Source of the DNA: Bacillota bacterium
GTDB taxonomy: Bacteria > Bacillota > Clostridia > Oscillospirales > Ruminococcaceae
NCBI GenBank assembly: GCA_023457355.1
Contig: JAEWLW010000029.1
Coordinates: 1-64,000, forward strand
DNA: 64,000 bases
Direction of reading: 5' to 3'
Numbering within the stretch: the first letter of the stretch is position 1; every line of letters begins with the position of its first letter. The position numbers and the translations under genes are program-made. Of this stretch, positions 52,072-60,079 are shown piece by piece. Below the pieces are notes generated by a model. That model had not been told where the DNA came from, searched no databases, and worked only from the letters and a program-made list of their open reading frames with translations.

Positions 52072-52740
52072 CCCCGGCATAGCCGGGGGCTCTGCTTATG
52101 CGGGGTATAGCGCTCTCTTCCAGCTGCGCGCCAAGTCGCGTAGTTCTGGTCTGCCAGCCGCAAAATTTGGTTCTCTGCCGCCTGGAAGCGGGCTGTTTTG
52201 CTTTATAGGCGTCATCTGTCCTCCAGCTTTATCCTCTGCTAACTGATATTTGATGCATTTCGCCATCTTTATTACGTTTTTACCCGCTATGTCAACGTAA
52301 TACCGCGGCACCAAAATTCCCTGCTTGGATACTTGTATTTATTTCGCCGAATTGCTCATATAGTATTGTGCTACTCTTCCCTTGAGATATCCCATAAAAC
52401 TCGATACGGCCATTTTGGGCGGTATTTCTACAAGCATATGGTCCGGGCACACCTCTGCTTCTATTATTTTTACTCCTTTCCATTTACATAGTTGTCTGAG
52501 TATTTTACCTGCGATTAAACGTTTTTTCTCATAAGATACTTTCCTTCCGTATTTGGGCGCGAATACTATATGATATTGCAATTCCACTTTGTATGCAATA
52601 AACTGTTTATGTCGTTCAGGCTCATCTGAATGTTCTCCCTTTGTTTTTTGTGCAGTTGGCTGACCGCACTTTATAACAAAGGGAGTTTTTATTTATTATC
52701 GGCGCAAGCCTTCTTTTGAACCACTGGCCTAGCCAGTGGT
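52072..52740 (-). mobile_element. decayed IS200-type insertion sequence
   Basis: Bounded by two small terminal hairpins of the IS200/IS605 type: ACCACTGGC-CTA-GCCAGTGGT (52720-52740, upstream end) and CCCCGGC-ATA-GCCGGGG (52072-52088, downstream end). A further inverted repeat, CTCCCTTTGTT (52635-52645) with AACAAAGGGAG (52675-52685), would enclose the transposase binding site, as in the translational control known for IS200. Only a tnpA remnant is present and no tnpB. Confidence 0.75.
52096..52625 (-). pseudogene. tnpA: IS200-type transposase TnpA, frameshifted
   Basis: Starts MSLNDINSLLHTKWNC at 52625, preceded by AAAGGGAG, then shifts frame to YHIVFAPKYGRKVSYEKK and IIEAEVCPDHMLVEIPP, shifts again near GKSSTILYEQFGE, and ends in a third frame with RYYVDIAGKN. 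The catalytic His-hydrophobe-His motif is broken: typical CPDHIHMLV is reduced to CPDHMLV. At least three frame changes and this deletion make it inactive. Confidence 0.85.
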
Positions 52741-52795
52741 TTTGCTATACGATAAAATCTGCCTTGCTTGGCCGGGGCGGGTTTTATTAAGCGCT

Positions 52796-54670
52796 TCACC
52801 CGCTAAATTTAACAAGCTGAGCCACTGCATTTTCCCGCCGATAAGCACCGAGCATGATTGTCTGTGCAAGGCTCTCAAGATATTTTAAGAAGGAATGGTT
52901 CATCAGAATATTTTCGAAGAAAAATACCGTGACCGGTTCATCCGTTTTTATGACTAAGGACTGCTCTTCTTCCCAGACCGAAATAATAACATTGTCAAAC
53001 GGACTTTCCGGGAGCGGATAAAACCGATAGCACCTGTGCGTTTTGATGAGTTGGATAATATGCCGCACATGCTGTGCAAACTCCTCTTCGGTGTAATAAA
53101 GTTCATGCACCGGCACACCCACCCGCACCCGTTGTGCAAAAAGCGCTTCGTCGCCGGGCATGGCAACCAGTTCCGTAACACCGCCGTTTTTCAGGCTTTG
53201 TTCAAACCGGGCCAGGCTGCTGGCACGGTATTCCCTTGCAAAAGCGGCTTCATCCTCTTTAAGCTGGCTGCGCCCTATAATATGTTCAAATAAATCCGCG
53301 GGCATTGTTGCAACCGAAAGAGTGTTCAGCAAATGAACCGACGCGGCGGCACACGAAGGAACAGTCGCCATACAGTTTGAATAATCACTTGAACAGTTTA
53401 GCGTAAATGTTCTCAGCAGCGGTCGGCTCTCCTGCATCAGGGCCTGAAACTGCTGATGGTGATAATCAATCTGCGATTGCCGGGCGGTGAGCAAATACGC
53501 TGCCGAATCCTCCGTCCCCGCGACAAAAGCAGCGTTGACACTGCAAACAGACGGCAGGATAAACATGGTTTGATGGAACCGACCTGCCTGCCGTTTCTCG
53601 CAATAAAAGGACTGGATCAACCCGGTCATGTACAAGGGTATCCATTTTTCAAGCGCTTCAAACATCTCGGCATAGGAGCGGTCTATGTTGTGAATGATGC
53701 AAATTCGGTTTTTATGTTGCAAGACGACCGCCATCAGAATCGCCCAGGTTTTTGCAAACCCCGGGTCGTCGGTCAGCCAGCCAAGCGGCTGGTCGGAGTA
53801 CAAATAAAGTGTGCTGGGCGCCTGCTGTACGGCGACCGCGGTTAAGAAGCGCTCAACCGCCCTTCTCAGCCCGGCCACACCGTAAAACGTTTCGACGCTT
53901 TTAGTATGTGCCGGAATGGCCTTGATGGATTCCATCAGCCCCGGGGGTACTTGCAGCACGGGCTGGCAGGTCTCAAGGCGGGCCAGAAAACGGTTGAGCA
54001 TCTGTGAGTCGCCGGATTCGGGCTCGGTATACATCCACGCCAGCAGGCGCGCCTTCAGCAGTTCGGCAGTATCGGGTACCGGCTCCCCTATTAGTGAAAT
54101 CAATCGTTCTCGCCGCGTCCGAGATGGAAAAACCAAAATACGTTCAGCAATCCATGCTGAAAACTGCTCGGGGAACCAGCTGCCAGCGGTAGGGCTTCGC
54201 ATTCCTGTTCTGAAACGGCTGATAAGCGAAGCGTCAATATGCAGCGCTTTAGCCAAACGAATATTCGTAATCTCAAAGGCGCTCATCAGTGCGTCCAACT
54301 TTTCAGAAAAGGCAAAGAAACCCCCTATGGCCATCGCTGTGCTCTCATTCGTCTCCCTGCCCCGCCTCTTAGCCTTAAGCCCGGCATCCCCGGCACTCAG
54401 CCAATACTCCAGTTCATTGTCAAGCTGCCGTGTATTACCGCCTGGAATACCACAGCAGTTGCAGAGCGCTTCTATTTTTCCCTGCTCCTCCGCCAATAAA
54501 ACAAGTCCCCGGCAAAGCGCCTTGACTTGCCGGCTGCCGGCGGAGGGCACGCGGTCCCCGGTTCTGAACCGGCTTATCAGCGAGGCGTCCAGTCCGCCGC
54601 AGCGCGCCACTTTAATATTGGTAAACGCCAGCTGTGTAAACAACCGGTTAAGCTTCGTCATGAAGTCCAA
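52796..54670 (-). CDS. large regulator-like protein with duplicated helix-turn-helix
   Basis: 624 residues. Two helix-turn-helix segments carry the same recognition helix: LDASLISRFRTGDRVPS (about 27-43) and IDASLISRFRTGMRSPT (about 145-161). The rest is an uncharacterised alpha/beta region of about 400 residues with no visible enzymatic motif. The TTG at 54670 is preceded by AAAGGGGG at 7 nt; the ATG at 54661 is possible. It is divergent from the zinc-ribbon genes, with inverted repeats between, which fits a local regulator. I do not recognise the family beyond the HTH. Confidence 0.65.
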   Translation of the reverse strand: MDFMTKLNRLFTQLAFTNIKVARCGGLDASLISRFRTGDRVPSAGSRQVKALCRGLVLLAEEQGKIEALCNCCGIPGGNTRQLDNELEYWLSAGDAGLKAKRRGRETNESTAMAIGGFFAFSEKLDALMSAFEITNIRLAKALHIDASLISRFRTGMRSPTAGSWFPEQFSAWIAERILVFPSRTRRERLISLIGEPVPDTAELLKARLLAWMYTEPESGDSQMLNRFLARLETCQPVLQVPPGLMESIKAIPAHTKSVETFYGVAGLRRAVERFLTAVAVQQAPSTLYLYSDQPLGWLTDDPGFAKTWAILMAVVLQHKNRICIIHNIDRSYAEMFEALEKWIPLYMTGLIQSFYCEKRQAGRFHQTMFILPSVCSVNAAFVAGTEDSAAYLLTARQSQIDYHHQQFQALMQESRPLLRTFTLNCSSDYSNCMATVPSCAAASVHLLNTLSVATMPADLFEHIIGRSQLKEDEAAFAREYRASSLARFEQSLKNGGVTELVAMPGDEALFAQRVRVGVPVHELYYTEEEFAQHVRHIIQLIKTHRCYRFYPLPESPFDNVIISVWEEEQSLVIKTDEPVTVFFFENILMNHSFLKYLESLAQTIMLGAYRRENAVAQLVKFSG

Positions 54671-54796
54671 AATAACGCCCCCTTTTACGCAGGAACCTTC
54701 TCAGTCAAAGAGCCTATGGCTTGGAATAAGTCCCAAAACTGCAACCCATGTTCAACCAGGATTGTAAAATTAGTCTAGCATACCGTCGTTTGTTAA

Positions 54797-54842
54797 TCAA
54801 TGACACTTTGCCGTTTTGTCATTGAATGACCGGTGTCATTTA
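54797..54842. promoter_or_regulatory. cluster of AATGAC/GTCATT half-sites, candidate operator
   Basis: Four half-sites in 46 bp: AATGAC (54799-54804), GTCATT (54818-54823), AATGAC (54825-54830) and GTCATT (54835-54840); the last two form a perfect inverted repeat with 4-nt spacing. They lie in the divergent promoter region of the HTH protein and zinc-ribbon genes. Related sites recur at 62905-62990. Confidence 0.6.
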
Positions 54843-54911
54843 ATGAAAAGGGAACGCCTTTCTTTTATAATATTTGGTAGATGGCCGACTTAAGACAGGA
54901 GGATGAAGGGC

Positions 54912-55676
54912 TTGGGCAAAAAAATGATGGGTTACGGCAGTTTCTTCTGCTGGAACTGCGGCGCACGCATTGAAAAGGGCAACCAGCTGTGTCCCGGCTG
55001 TGGCGAAAGATATGCCGGAAAAACTAAGTATGGTAACCGGCCCGCACTGGGGGCGGGTGGAATCGGCTGGTCGGACCAGGCCGGGCATCCGTGCTTTAAG
55101 CGCTATATCAAAAACTACCGCAAATACGCCTACTTCTGGTTGATCGGGCTCAGCGTGCTCATCCCCGGCGGCCTGCTGGCAACCGGCGGGCTAAAAGCCA
55201 ATGCCGAAGGGTTGATGGTTATAGCCGTCATCGTGGGAGTTTTCTGGGCTTTTGGCCTGATTTTTTTGTATAAGCAATATGGCAAGGATCGTCCGGACTG
55301 GGACGGTACCGTGGAAAACAAAGAAATTCTGCAAAAGACCGCCACCCGAAAAAATCAGGACGGCAGCCGCTATAAAGAGACCTATACGGAATTTGTTGTG
55401 TCAATCCGCAGGCAGGACGACTCACTTTACAATCTGACAGCTAAAAACAATGCCGCCTTATACGACTACTACCGAATCGGTGATTACGTCCACTACCACG
55501 GCAGTAAGTACCTCAACTGCATTGAAAAGTATGACAAGTCGCTGGATATCGTGCTTTTTTGCACTTCGTGCCACAGGTTGTGCGATGCGCGCGATTATTT
55601 TTGCGAAGCTTGCGGCAGCGCTTTGCTCAAAGGTGCGCCGGTCATGCAGCCATCACAAATGGCTGCCCCACAATGA
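54912..55676 (+). CDS. zinc-ribbon membrane protein
   Basis: 254 residues from the TTG at 54912, 9 nt from AGGAGG; the ATG at 54903 abuts the binding site. An N-terminal zinc ribbon (CWNCGARIEKGNQLCPGCG) is followed by two membrane helices (YFWLIGLSVLIPGGLLATGG and GLMVIAVIVGVFWAFGLIFL), a soluble domain, and a C-terminal zinc ribbon (CTSCHRLCDARDYFCEACG). Zinc-ribbon membrane proteins of this kind are common in Clostridia, with unknown function. It is first in a plus-strand operon with the genes at 55700 and probably 56356 and 56922. Confidence 0.75.
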   Translation: MGKKMMGYGSFFCWNCGARIEKGNQLCPGCGERYAGKTKYGNRPALGAGGIGWSDQAGHPCFKRYIKNYRKYAYFWLIGLSVLIPGGLLATGGLKANAEGLMVIAVIVGVFWAFGLIFLYKQYGKDRPDWDGTVENKEILQKTATRKNQDGSRYKETYTEFVVSIRRQDDSLYNLTAKNNAALYDYYRIGDYVHYHGSKYLNCIEKYDKSLDIVLFCTSCHRLCDARDYFCEACGSALLKGAPVMQPSQMAAPQ

Positions 55677-55699
55677 CTATTGAGAAGGAGGAAGCTTTC

Positions 55700-56278
55700 A
55701 TGTTCTGTGAAAATTGTGGAAAACAGCTCCCCGATACCGCTGCTTTTTGCACCGGGTGCGGTTTTAAGGCAAATACGGTGCCGTCTCCCCCGGCGATAGA
55801 ACAGCCGGTTATGAGCGCGGTTTCAGTTTCTGCTTCCAGTCCAGCCGGTTCAACCGCGCCTGTCTTTCAAGCACCTGTGCCGCCTGTTTCGCGTCCTGTC
55901 CCCACCCCGCAACAGCATTCCCAACCTGTTCAGGCCACTGCCCCGGCCATGCCGGCTCAGCCCGCCCAGCCTTACGGCGCGGCACCCGGTGCTACACGCC
56001 CTGCTCAATCCTATGGCGCGGCGCCCTGCGGCGCACGTCCCGGCGTACGGCAGCCTGTTTTTGGAGGCGGGGAAACAATGGGCTATGGTCAATACCTCGT
56101 GATGCTGCTGTTGACATGCATTCCGATCGTCAACATTGTTTTGTTATTTAAATGGAGTTTTTTCGGCGTAGCCAATGCCAATAAACGCAATTTTGCCAAG
56201 GCCATGCTGACCATCATGGTTGTCGCTTTTCTGTTAAGTATCGTCATGGGTATCGCAACGGCCAGCATGTTCCGCTAG
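55700..56278 (+). CDS. zinc-ribbon protein with Pro/Ala-rich linker and C-terminal membrane helices
   Basis: 192 residues, preceded by AGAAGGAGGAAG. An N-terminal zinc ribbon (CENCGKQLPDTAAFCTGCG) is followed by about 100 residues rich in Pro, Ala and Gln (APVPPVSRPVPTPQQH; AQPYGAAPG repeated with variation) and two membrane helices (YLVMLLLTCIPIVNIVLLF and AMLTIMVVAFLLSIVMGIAT). The design resembles other small Clostridia zinc-ribbon membrane proteins. It starts 23 bp after the previous gene. Confidence 0.75.
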   Translation: MFCENCGKQLPDTAAFCTGCGFKANTVPSPPAIEQPVMSAVSVSASSPAGSTAPVFQAPVPPVSRPVPTPQQHSQPVQATAPAMPAQPAQPYGAAPGATRPAQSYGAAPCGARPGVRQPVFGGGETMGYGQYLVMLLLTCIPIVNIVLLFKWSFFGVANANKRNFAKAMLTIMVVAFLLSIVMGIATASMFR

Positions 56279-56355
56279 TCTTTAACTATGTCTTTCATGC
56301 GCCCTTTATTTCCTGCATTTCGTTAATACGCCGTTAGCCGGAAAGGAGAATGCTT

Positions 56356-56907
56356 ATGCTGATATTTTTAATTATTTTGCTTATCCTGGGCGCATTGCTG
56401 GCGTCCGTTGCACTGACTTATAATGCGCTGGTCAGGCTGCGCAACCAGTCCGACGAAGCCTTTTCCACCATGGATATCTACTTGAAAAAGCGTTATGACA
56501 TGATCCCCAATCTGGTTGAAATCGTCAAGCAGTATGCCGGCCACGAGCGGGAAACACTGGAACGGGTCATTCAGGCCCGCAGTATGGCCATGGGCGCCCA
56601 GACCTTTGAACAACGCACCCAGAATGAGAGCCTTCTCTCGGGTGCGCTGAAATCTTTGTTCGCCGTTTCCGAGAGCTATCCCCAGTTAAAAGCGGACGGC
56701 AGCTTCATGAACCTGCAAAACCAGCTGGTCGCACTGGAAAACGATATCTCACAATCCCGCAAGTATTACAACGGCGTGGTTAAGGTGATGAACAATAAAG
56801 TGGAAATGTTCCCTTCGAACCTTTATGCTGCATTGCTGGGTTTTACAAGATACCCCTATTTCATGGTGGATGAGTATGAGCGCCAAAATGTGCAGGTGCG
56901 GTTTTGA
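56356..56907 (+). CDS. lemA: LemA family protein
   Basis: 183 residues from the second ATG (56356), 7 nt from AAAGGAG. A single N-terminal membrane helix (IFLIILLILGALLASVALTY) is followed by the LemA core: NALVRLRNQSDEAFSTMDIY, then KKRYDMIPNLVEIVKQYAGH and NDISQSRKYYNGVVKVMNN. LemA is a membrane protein with a long helical bundle, of unclear function, usually encoded before a DUF2207 protein, as here. Confidence 0.9.
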   Translation: MLIFLIILLILGALLASVALTYNALVRLRNQSDEAFSTMDIYLKKRYDMIPNLVEIVKQYAGHERETLERVIQARSMAMGAQTFEQRTQNESLLSGALKSLFAVSESYPQLKADGSFMNLQNQLVALENDISQSRKYYNGVVKVMNNKVEMFPSNLYAALLGFTRYPYFMVDEYERQNVQVRF

Positions 56908-56921
56908 CGGGGGTGCGCGGT

Positions 56922-58808
56922 ATGAAAGTGTCCCGACGGCTCTTTGGCATGACAATCATTGTCTTAATTTTGTTTGCCTTATCGGTTTTTTCGGTGGCCC
57001 TGGAATCTTTTAATATCACAGCCTATGATATTAATATGGTGGTGTGCGACGATAACAGCTACCTGATCACCGAGACCATTGATATTGCCTATTCCCGCGC
57101 GCTGCATGGTATTATACGAACCCTCCCGATGAAAACCTATCGCAATCGGCCCGCGGCCATTTCAGGCATAAAAGTTCTCAACCACAAATTTTCAACCAGC
57201 AGGGCCGGCAGCGATCTGGAAATAAAGATCGGCGATCCCGACCGATTTGCGAGCGCATCGGAACAATATGTGATCTCCTACGTCTACACCATCGGTGAGG
57301 ACGGGCTGCGGGATATGGATGAGTTATACTGGAATCTGATCGGCACCGATTGGGCTTGCCCTATTGAGAATATCACCTTCACCATCAAAATGCCCAGGGC
57401 TTTTAATGATGAAAAACTCAACTTTACATACGGCAGCAAAGGCAGTACGAAAAACGATGCGGTGACATGGCGCGTGGATGACGGCACCATCAGCGGCTCT
57501 TTACAGACAGCGCTTGCGCCCAACGAGGCGCTGACGGTGGCATTGCCACTGCCGCAGGGCTACTATGCCCATGCGCAACCGCTCCGCAGCAGTGCCATGG
57601 CCCGCTTCGGCTGGCTATTCCCGCTCGCCGCCGCAATCGTCGGTGTTGGGTTGTGGGCTGCCCTGGGGCGCAAGCGGCAGTGTTTTCCGACGGTGGAGTT
57701 CTACCCGCCGCAGGGCGTTACGAGTGCCGACGCAGGCTTTTTAATTGATGGGCGGGTAGATCCGTTTGACGTCACCTCGCTGATTATTTTCTGGGCAAAC
57801 AAAGGGTACCTGACGATCACCGAGCAGGTTGAGAAAAAGATTATCGGCACCCGCAAGAGCTTTCTGCTCACCCGGCTGCGCGACCCGGGCAACGACGCCC
57901 GGACATATGAACGCGACATGTTTACAGCACTGTTTTATCTGGGTGACGGCACGCATGTCAACACAGAGCAGTTAAAAAACCGCTTTTACCTTTCCGCCGG
58001 GCAGGCCAGGGAACAGATTAAAAACAGCTTTGAAAAAGATAAGCAGACGCGTATTTTTGCTTCCTCAAACACACTTTGTCGCTGGTTGCTGCGTCTCGTG
58101 GGAATGTTGGGCCTGCTGCCCTGCACCTATGTGGTGATGAAAGTGGTCTCTGGCAGCAAGGGGATTACGCTGCTCGGCATAAGCGTTTTAATGTCTTCGT
58201 TTACAACCATCGCGCTGTTTGTGCTGGCCTATATGCTGGCAAACTGGAAGGGGCTGCCCAAAGGCCAGCGTTTTCAACACCTGTTGATGACATCAGGCTT
58301 TTGCACCGTTTTTTGTGGCACACTGGGTTATACGGCACTTTCAGAAGGTATGCTTTTAACCTGTGTCATCTCCTTTGTTCTTCTGTTCTTAATTGGCACA
58401 TTTTCCTGCTTTTGCAATCGCCGAACGGAACTTGGCGTCTGGTATGAGGCGCACCTGACCGGATTTAAAGAATTCCTAAAGGCGACCGAGCTCGACCGAA
58501 TCAGGCTGCTGGTGGAAGAAAATCCGCAGTATTTTTATCATGTCCTTCCCTTTGCCATGGTGCTGGGCGTTACCGATAAATGGGCAAAGAACTTTAACCG
58601 GATTATGACGGCTCCGCCCAACTGGTATCATTCGGCATCCATGTATGGCGGGTTCAGTGCCGTGCAGTTTGCCCATGACCTTGAAAGCGGCATGCGCGGT
58701 GTCTCCGCCACCATGAATTCGCGTCCCTCCTCTTCGGGCAGCGGCGGCAGCTCCGACGGCGGCAGTGCCGGTGGCGGTTCCGGCGGTGGCGGCGGAAAAG
58801 GTTGGTAA
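56922..58808 (+). CDS. DUF2207 membrane protein
   Basis: 628 residues from the ATG at 56922, preceded by GGGGGTG. A signal or membrane helix comes first (FGMTIIVLILFALSVFSVAL), then an extracellular DUF2207 domain (DDNSYLITETIDIAYSRALH, then LYWNLIGTDWACPIENITFT), a membrane helix (about 235), a cytoplasmic part, three further helices, and LTGFKEFLKATELDRIRLLV with LPFAMVLGVTDKWAKNF, diagnostic for the family. The C-terminus is Gly/Ser-rich (GSGGGGGKGW). Function unknown; it pairs with LemA. It overlaps neither neighbour. Confidence 0.9.
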   Translation: MKVSRRLFGMTIIVLILFALSVFSVALESFNITAYDINMVVCDDNSYLITETIDIAYSRALHGIIRTLPMKTYRNRPAAISGIKVLNHKFSTSRAGSDLEIKIGDPDRFASASEQYVISYVYTIGEDGLRDMDELYWNLIGTDWACPIENITFTIKMPRAFNDEKLNFTYGSKGSTKNDAVTWRVDDGTISGSLQTALAPNEALTVALPLPQGYYAHAQPLRSSAMARFGWLFPLAAAIVGVGLWAALGRKRQCFPTVEFYPPQGVTSADAGFLIDGRVDPFDVTSLIIFWANKGYLTITEQVEKKIIGTRKSFLLTRLRDPGNDARTYERDMFTALFYLGDGTHVNTEQLKNRFYLSAGQAREQIKNSFEKDKQTRIFASSNTLCRWLLRLVGMLGLLPCTYVVMKVVSGSKGITLLGISVLMSSFTTIALFVLAYMLANWKGLPKGQRFQHLLMTSGFCTVFCGTLGYTALSEGMLLTCVISFVLLFLIGTFSCFCNRRTELGVWYEAHLTGFKEFLKATELDRIRLLVEENPQYFYHVLPFAMVLGVTDKWAKNFNRIMTAPPNWYHSASMYGGFSAVQFAHDLESGMRGVSATMNSRPSSSGSGGSSDGGSAGGGSGGGGGKGW

Positions 58809-58839
58809 TAGACAGAACAAATCCTATCCTTCTTAAATT

Positions 58840-58884
58840 TTAATGGCACGCAGCGGGCTTAAACGTCCGCTGCGTGCCATTTTG
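58840..58884. terminator. bidirectional Rho-independent terminator
   Basis: ATGGCACGCAGCGG pairs perfectly with CCGCTGCGTGCCAT, followed by TTTT on the plus strand and by AAAATTT-type tracts on the other side. It separates the convergent DUF2207 and zinc-ribbon genes. Confidence 0.85.
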
Positions 58885-59075
58885 ACACCCTTTATAGCAA
58901 CTATTCGGTAAAGCAGCGGATATCCTCCTGACGATTCCCTTGCCGCTGTTGGCGGTTATCGTCTTTGGCAGGCGTTGGCCCGCCTGCATCTCCTGCCGGG
59001 CCGGCTTGGCCAATCTATTCCACTGTTTTATTAGGGATTCGTATTATAGGGTTCTTTTGCCCCTCTGCTCGACCC

Positions 59076-60062
59076 TTATTCAGCCGGACGGACGGTGTAA
59101 TGACCTTCCATAACGGCATCCATATCGCCCCGTTTTGCGGCGAGGATAAATACCCCCTGAAGTAACAATCCGTCGCTCTCCTCAGAGACAACGCCGTTAA
59201 ATTTCAGCTGCATGATGGCGCCATCCTCCTGACCGTCAATGGCAACCTCAAAACAGCCCTCTTTGAGTACCTCAATAACAGTGGGCGTAGCGTCGTTTGG
59301 GAATCCTTCATAATCGCGGCTCTCAAATTGCATCCCCTCCATAAGATTCACATTCAGCGTCCAGTTACCGTCCTCCTCAATCATAATCTGGGCAATGGAA
59401 GGTGCAGCCATCGCCTGGGCAATCTGCGCTTTAGCATCCGGGGGAAGCTCCTCCGCCGGGAGGGAATCGAAGCCGTCCATACGGACAAACCACATCTCTC
59501 CGGCCCACTCGCCTACTATTTCCGTAAGGGTGGCGTCTTTTTTGGCATTTGAAATTTCCGGCAGGGCGGGCAGAACATCCGGCTTTGCCGCGAATGCGTT
59601 GGCGGTATGCGCCATGGCGTCGGGGTCAACGGGCTTTGAACCGGCAGGCTTATGTACTGCCAGTATAATACCGCTCACCGCCAGCGCGGTGATGGCCATT
59701 GCGACCATACCGCCCAATACCATGCCGCGCCCGGCGGTTCTGTTCTGGGGCTCCCCTGTGTTCATTTCTCCTGAAAAACGTGTAAAGGGATTATTGGGGG
59801 GAGGCGGCTGATAAGAATACGCCTGTTGGACGGAAGATACAGGCGGCAAGGGGGCAAAAGCCTGTTCAAGCTGACCGCAGGGCACGGGCCGGTACTGCGG
59901 CTGCAGCTGAATTGAAGCCTGCTGTGCCTGCGCGGGAATCGCATCCGACGGGCTTTCTCCCGCAATAGTCTGGTTATCGCTGGGTTTTTGCCCGCACAAC
60001 GGACAGAACAGATCATCGGGCTGCGTTTCAGCACCGCAATATTCACAAAATTTATCCGCCAT
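59076..60062 (-). CDS. zinc-ribbon membrane protein with C-terminal extracellular domain
   Basis: 328 residues. A zinc ribbon (CEYCGAETQPDDLFCPLCG, about 6-24), a Pro/Gln-rich linker and one membrane helix (MVLGGMVAMAITALAVSGII, about 115-135) are followed by an outside domain of about 180 residues (EIVGEWAGEMWFVRMDGFDS, then a beta-rich region). The start ATG follows GAAAGGAGCGACCAGGCA. It begins 17 bp after the next gene's stop, so it is co-transcribed with the 891-residue protein. Its last part resembles the end domain of that protein in style (a quantity-of-binding beta fold). Confidence 0.7.
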   Translation of the reverse strand: MADKFCEYCGAETQPDDLFCPLCGQKPSDNQTIAGESPSDAIPAQAQQASIQLQPQYRPVPCGQLEQAFAPLPPVSSVQQAYSYQPPPPNNPFTRFSGEMNTGEPQNRTAGRGMVLGGMVAMAITALAVSGIILAVHKPAGSKPVDPDAMAHTANAFAAKPDVLPALPEISNAKKDATLTEIVGEWAGEMWFVRMDGFDSLPAEELPPDAKAQIAQAMAAPSIAQIMIEEDGNWTLNVNLMEGMQFESRDYEGFPNDATPTVIEVLKEGCFEVAIDGQEDGAIMQLKFNGVVSEESDGLLLQGVFILAAKRGDMDAVMEGHYTVRPAE

Positions 60063-60079
60063 TGCCTGGTCGCTCCTTT

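Noticed and set aside
52072..52740. IS605-type element with TnpB and guide RNA
   Set aside because: No tnpB-like frame is present in either orientation. The element has only tnpA-type sequence and IS200-type hairpins.
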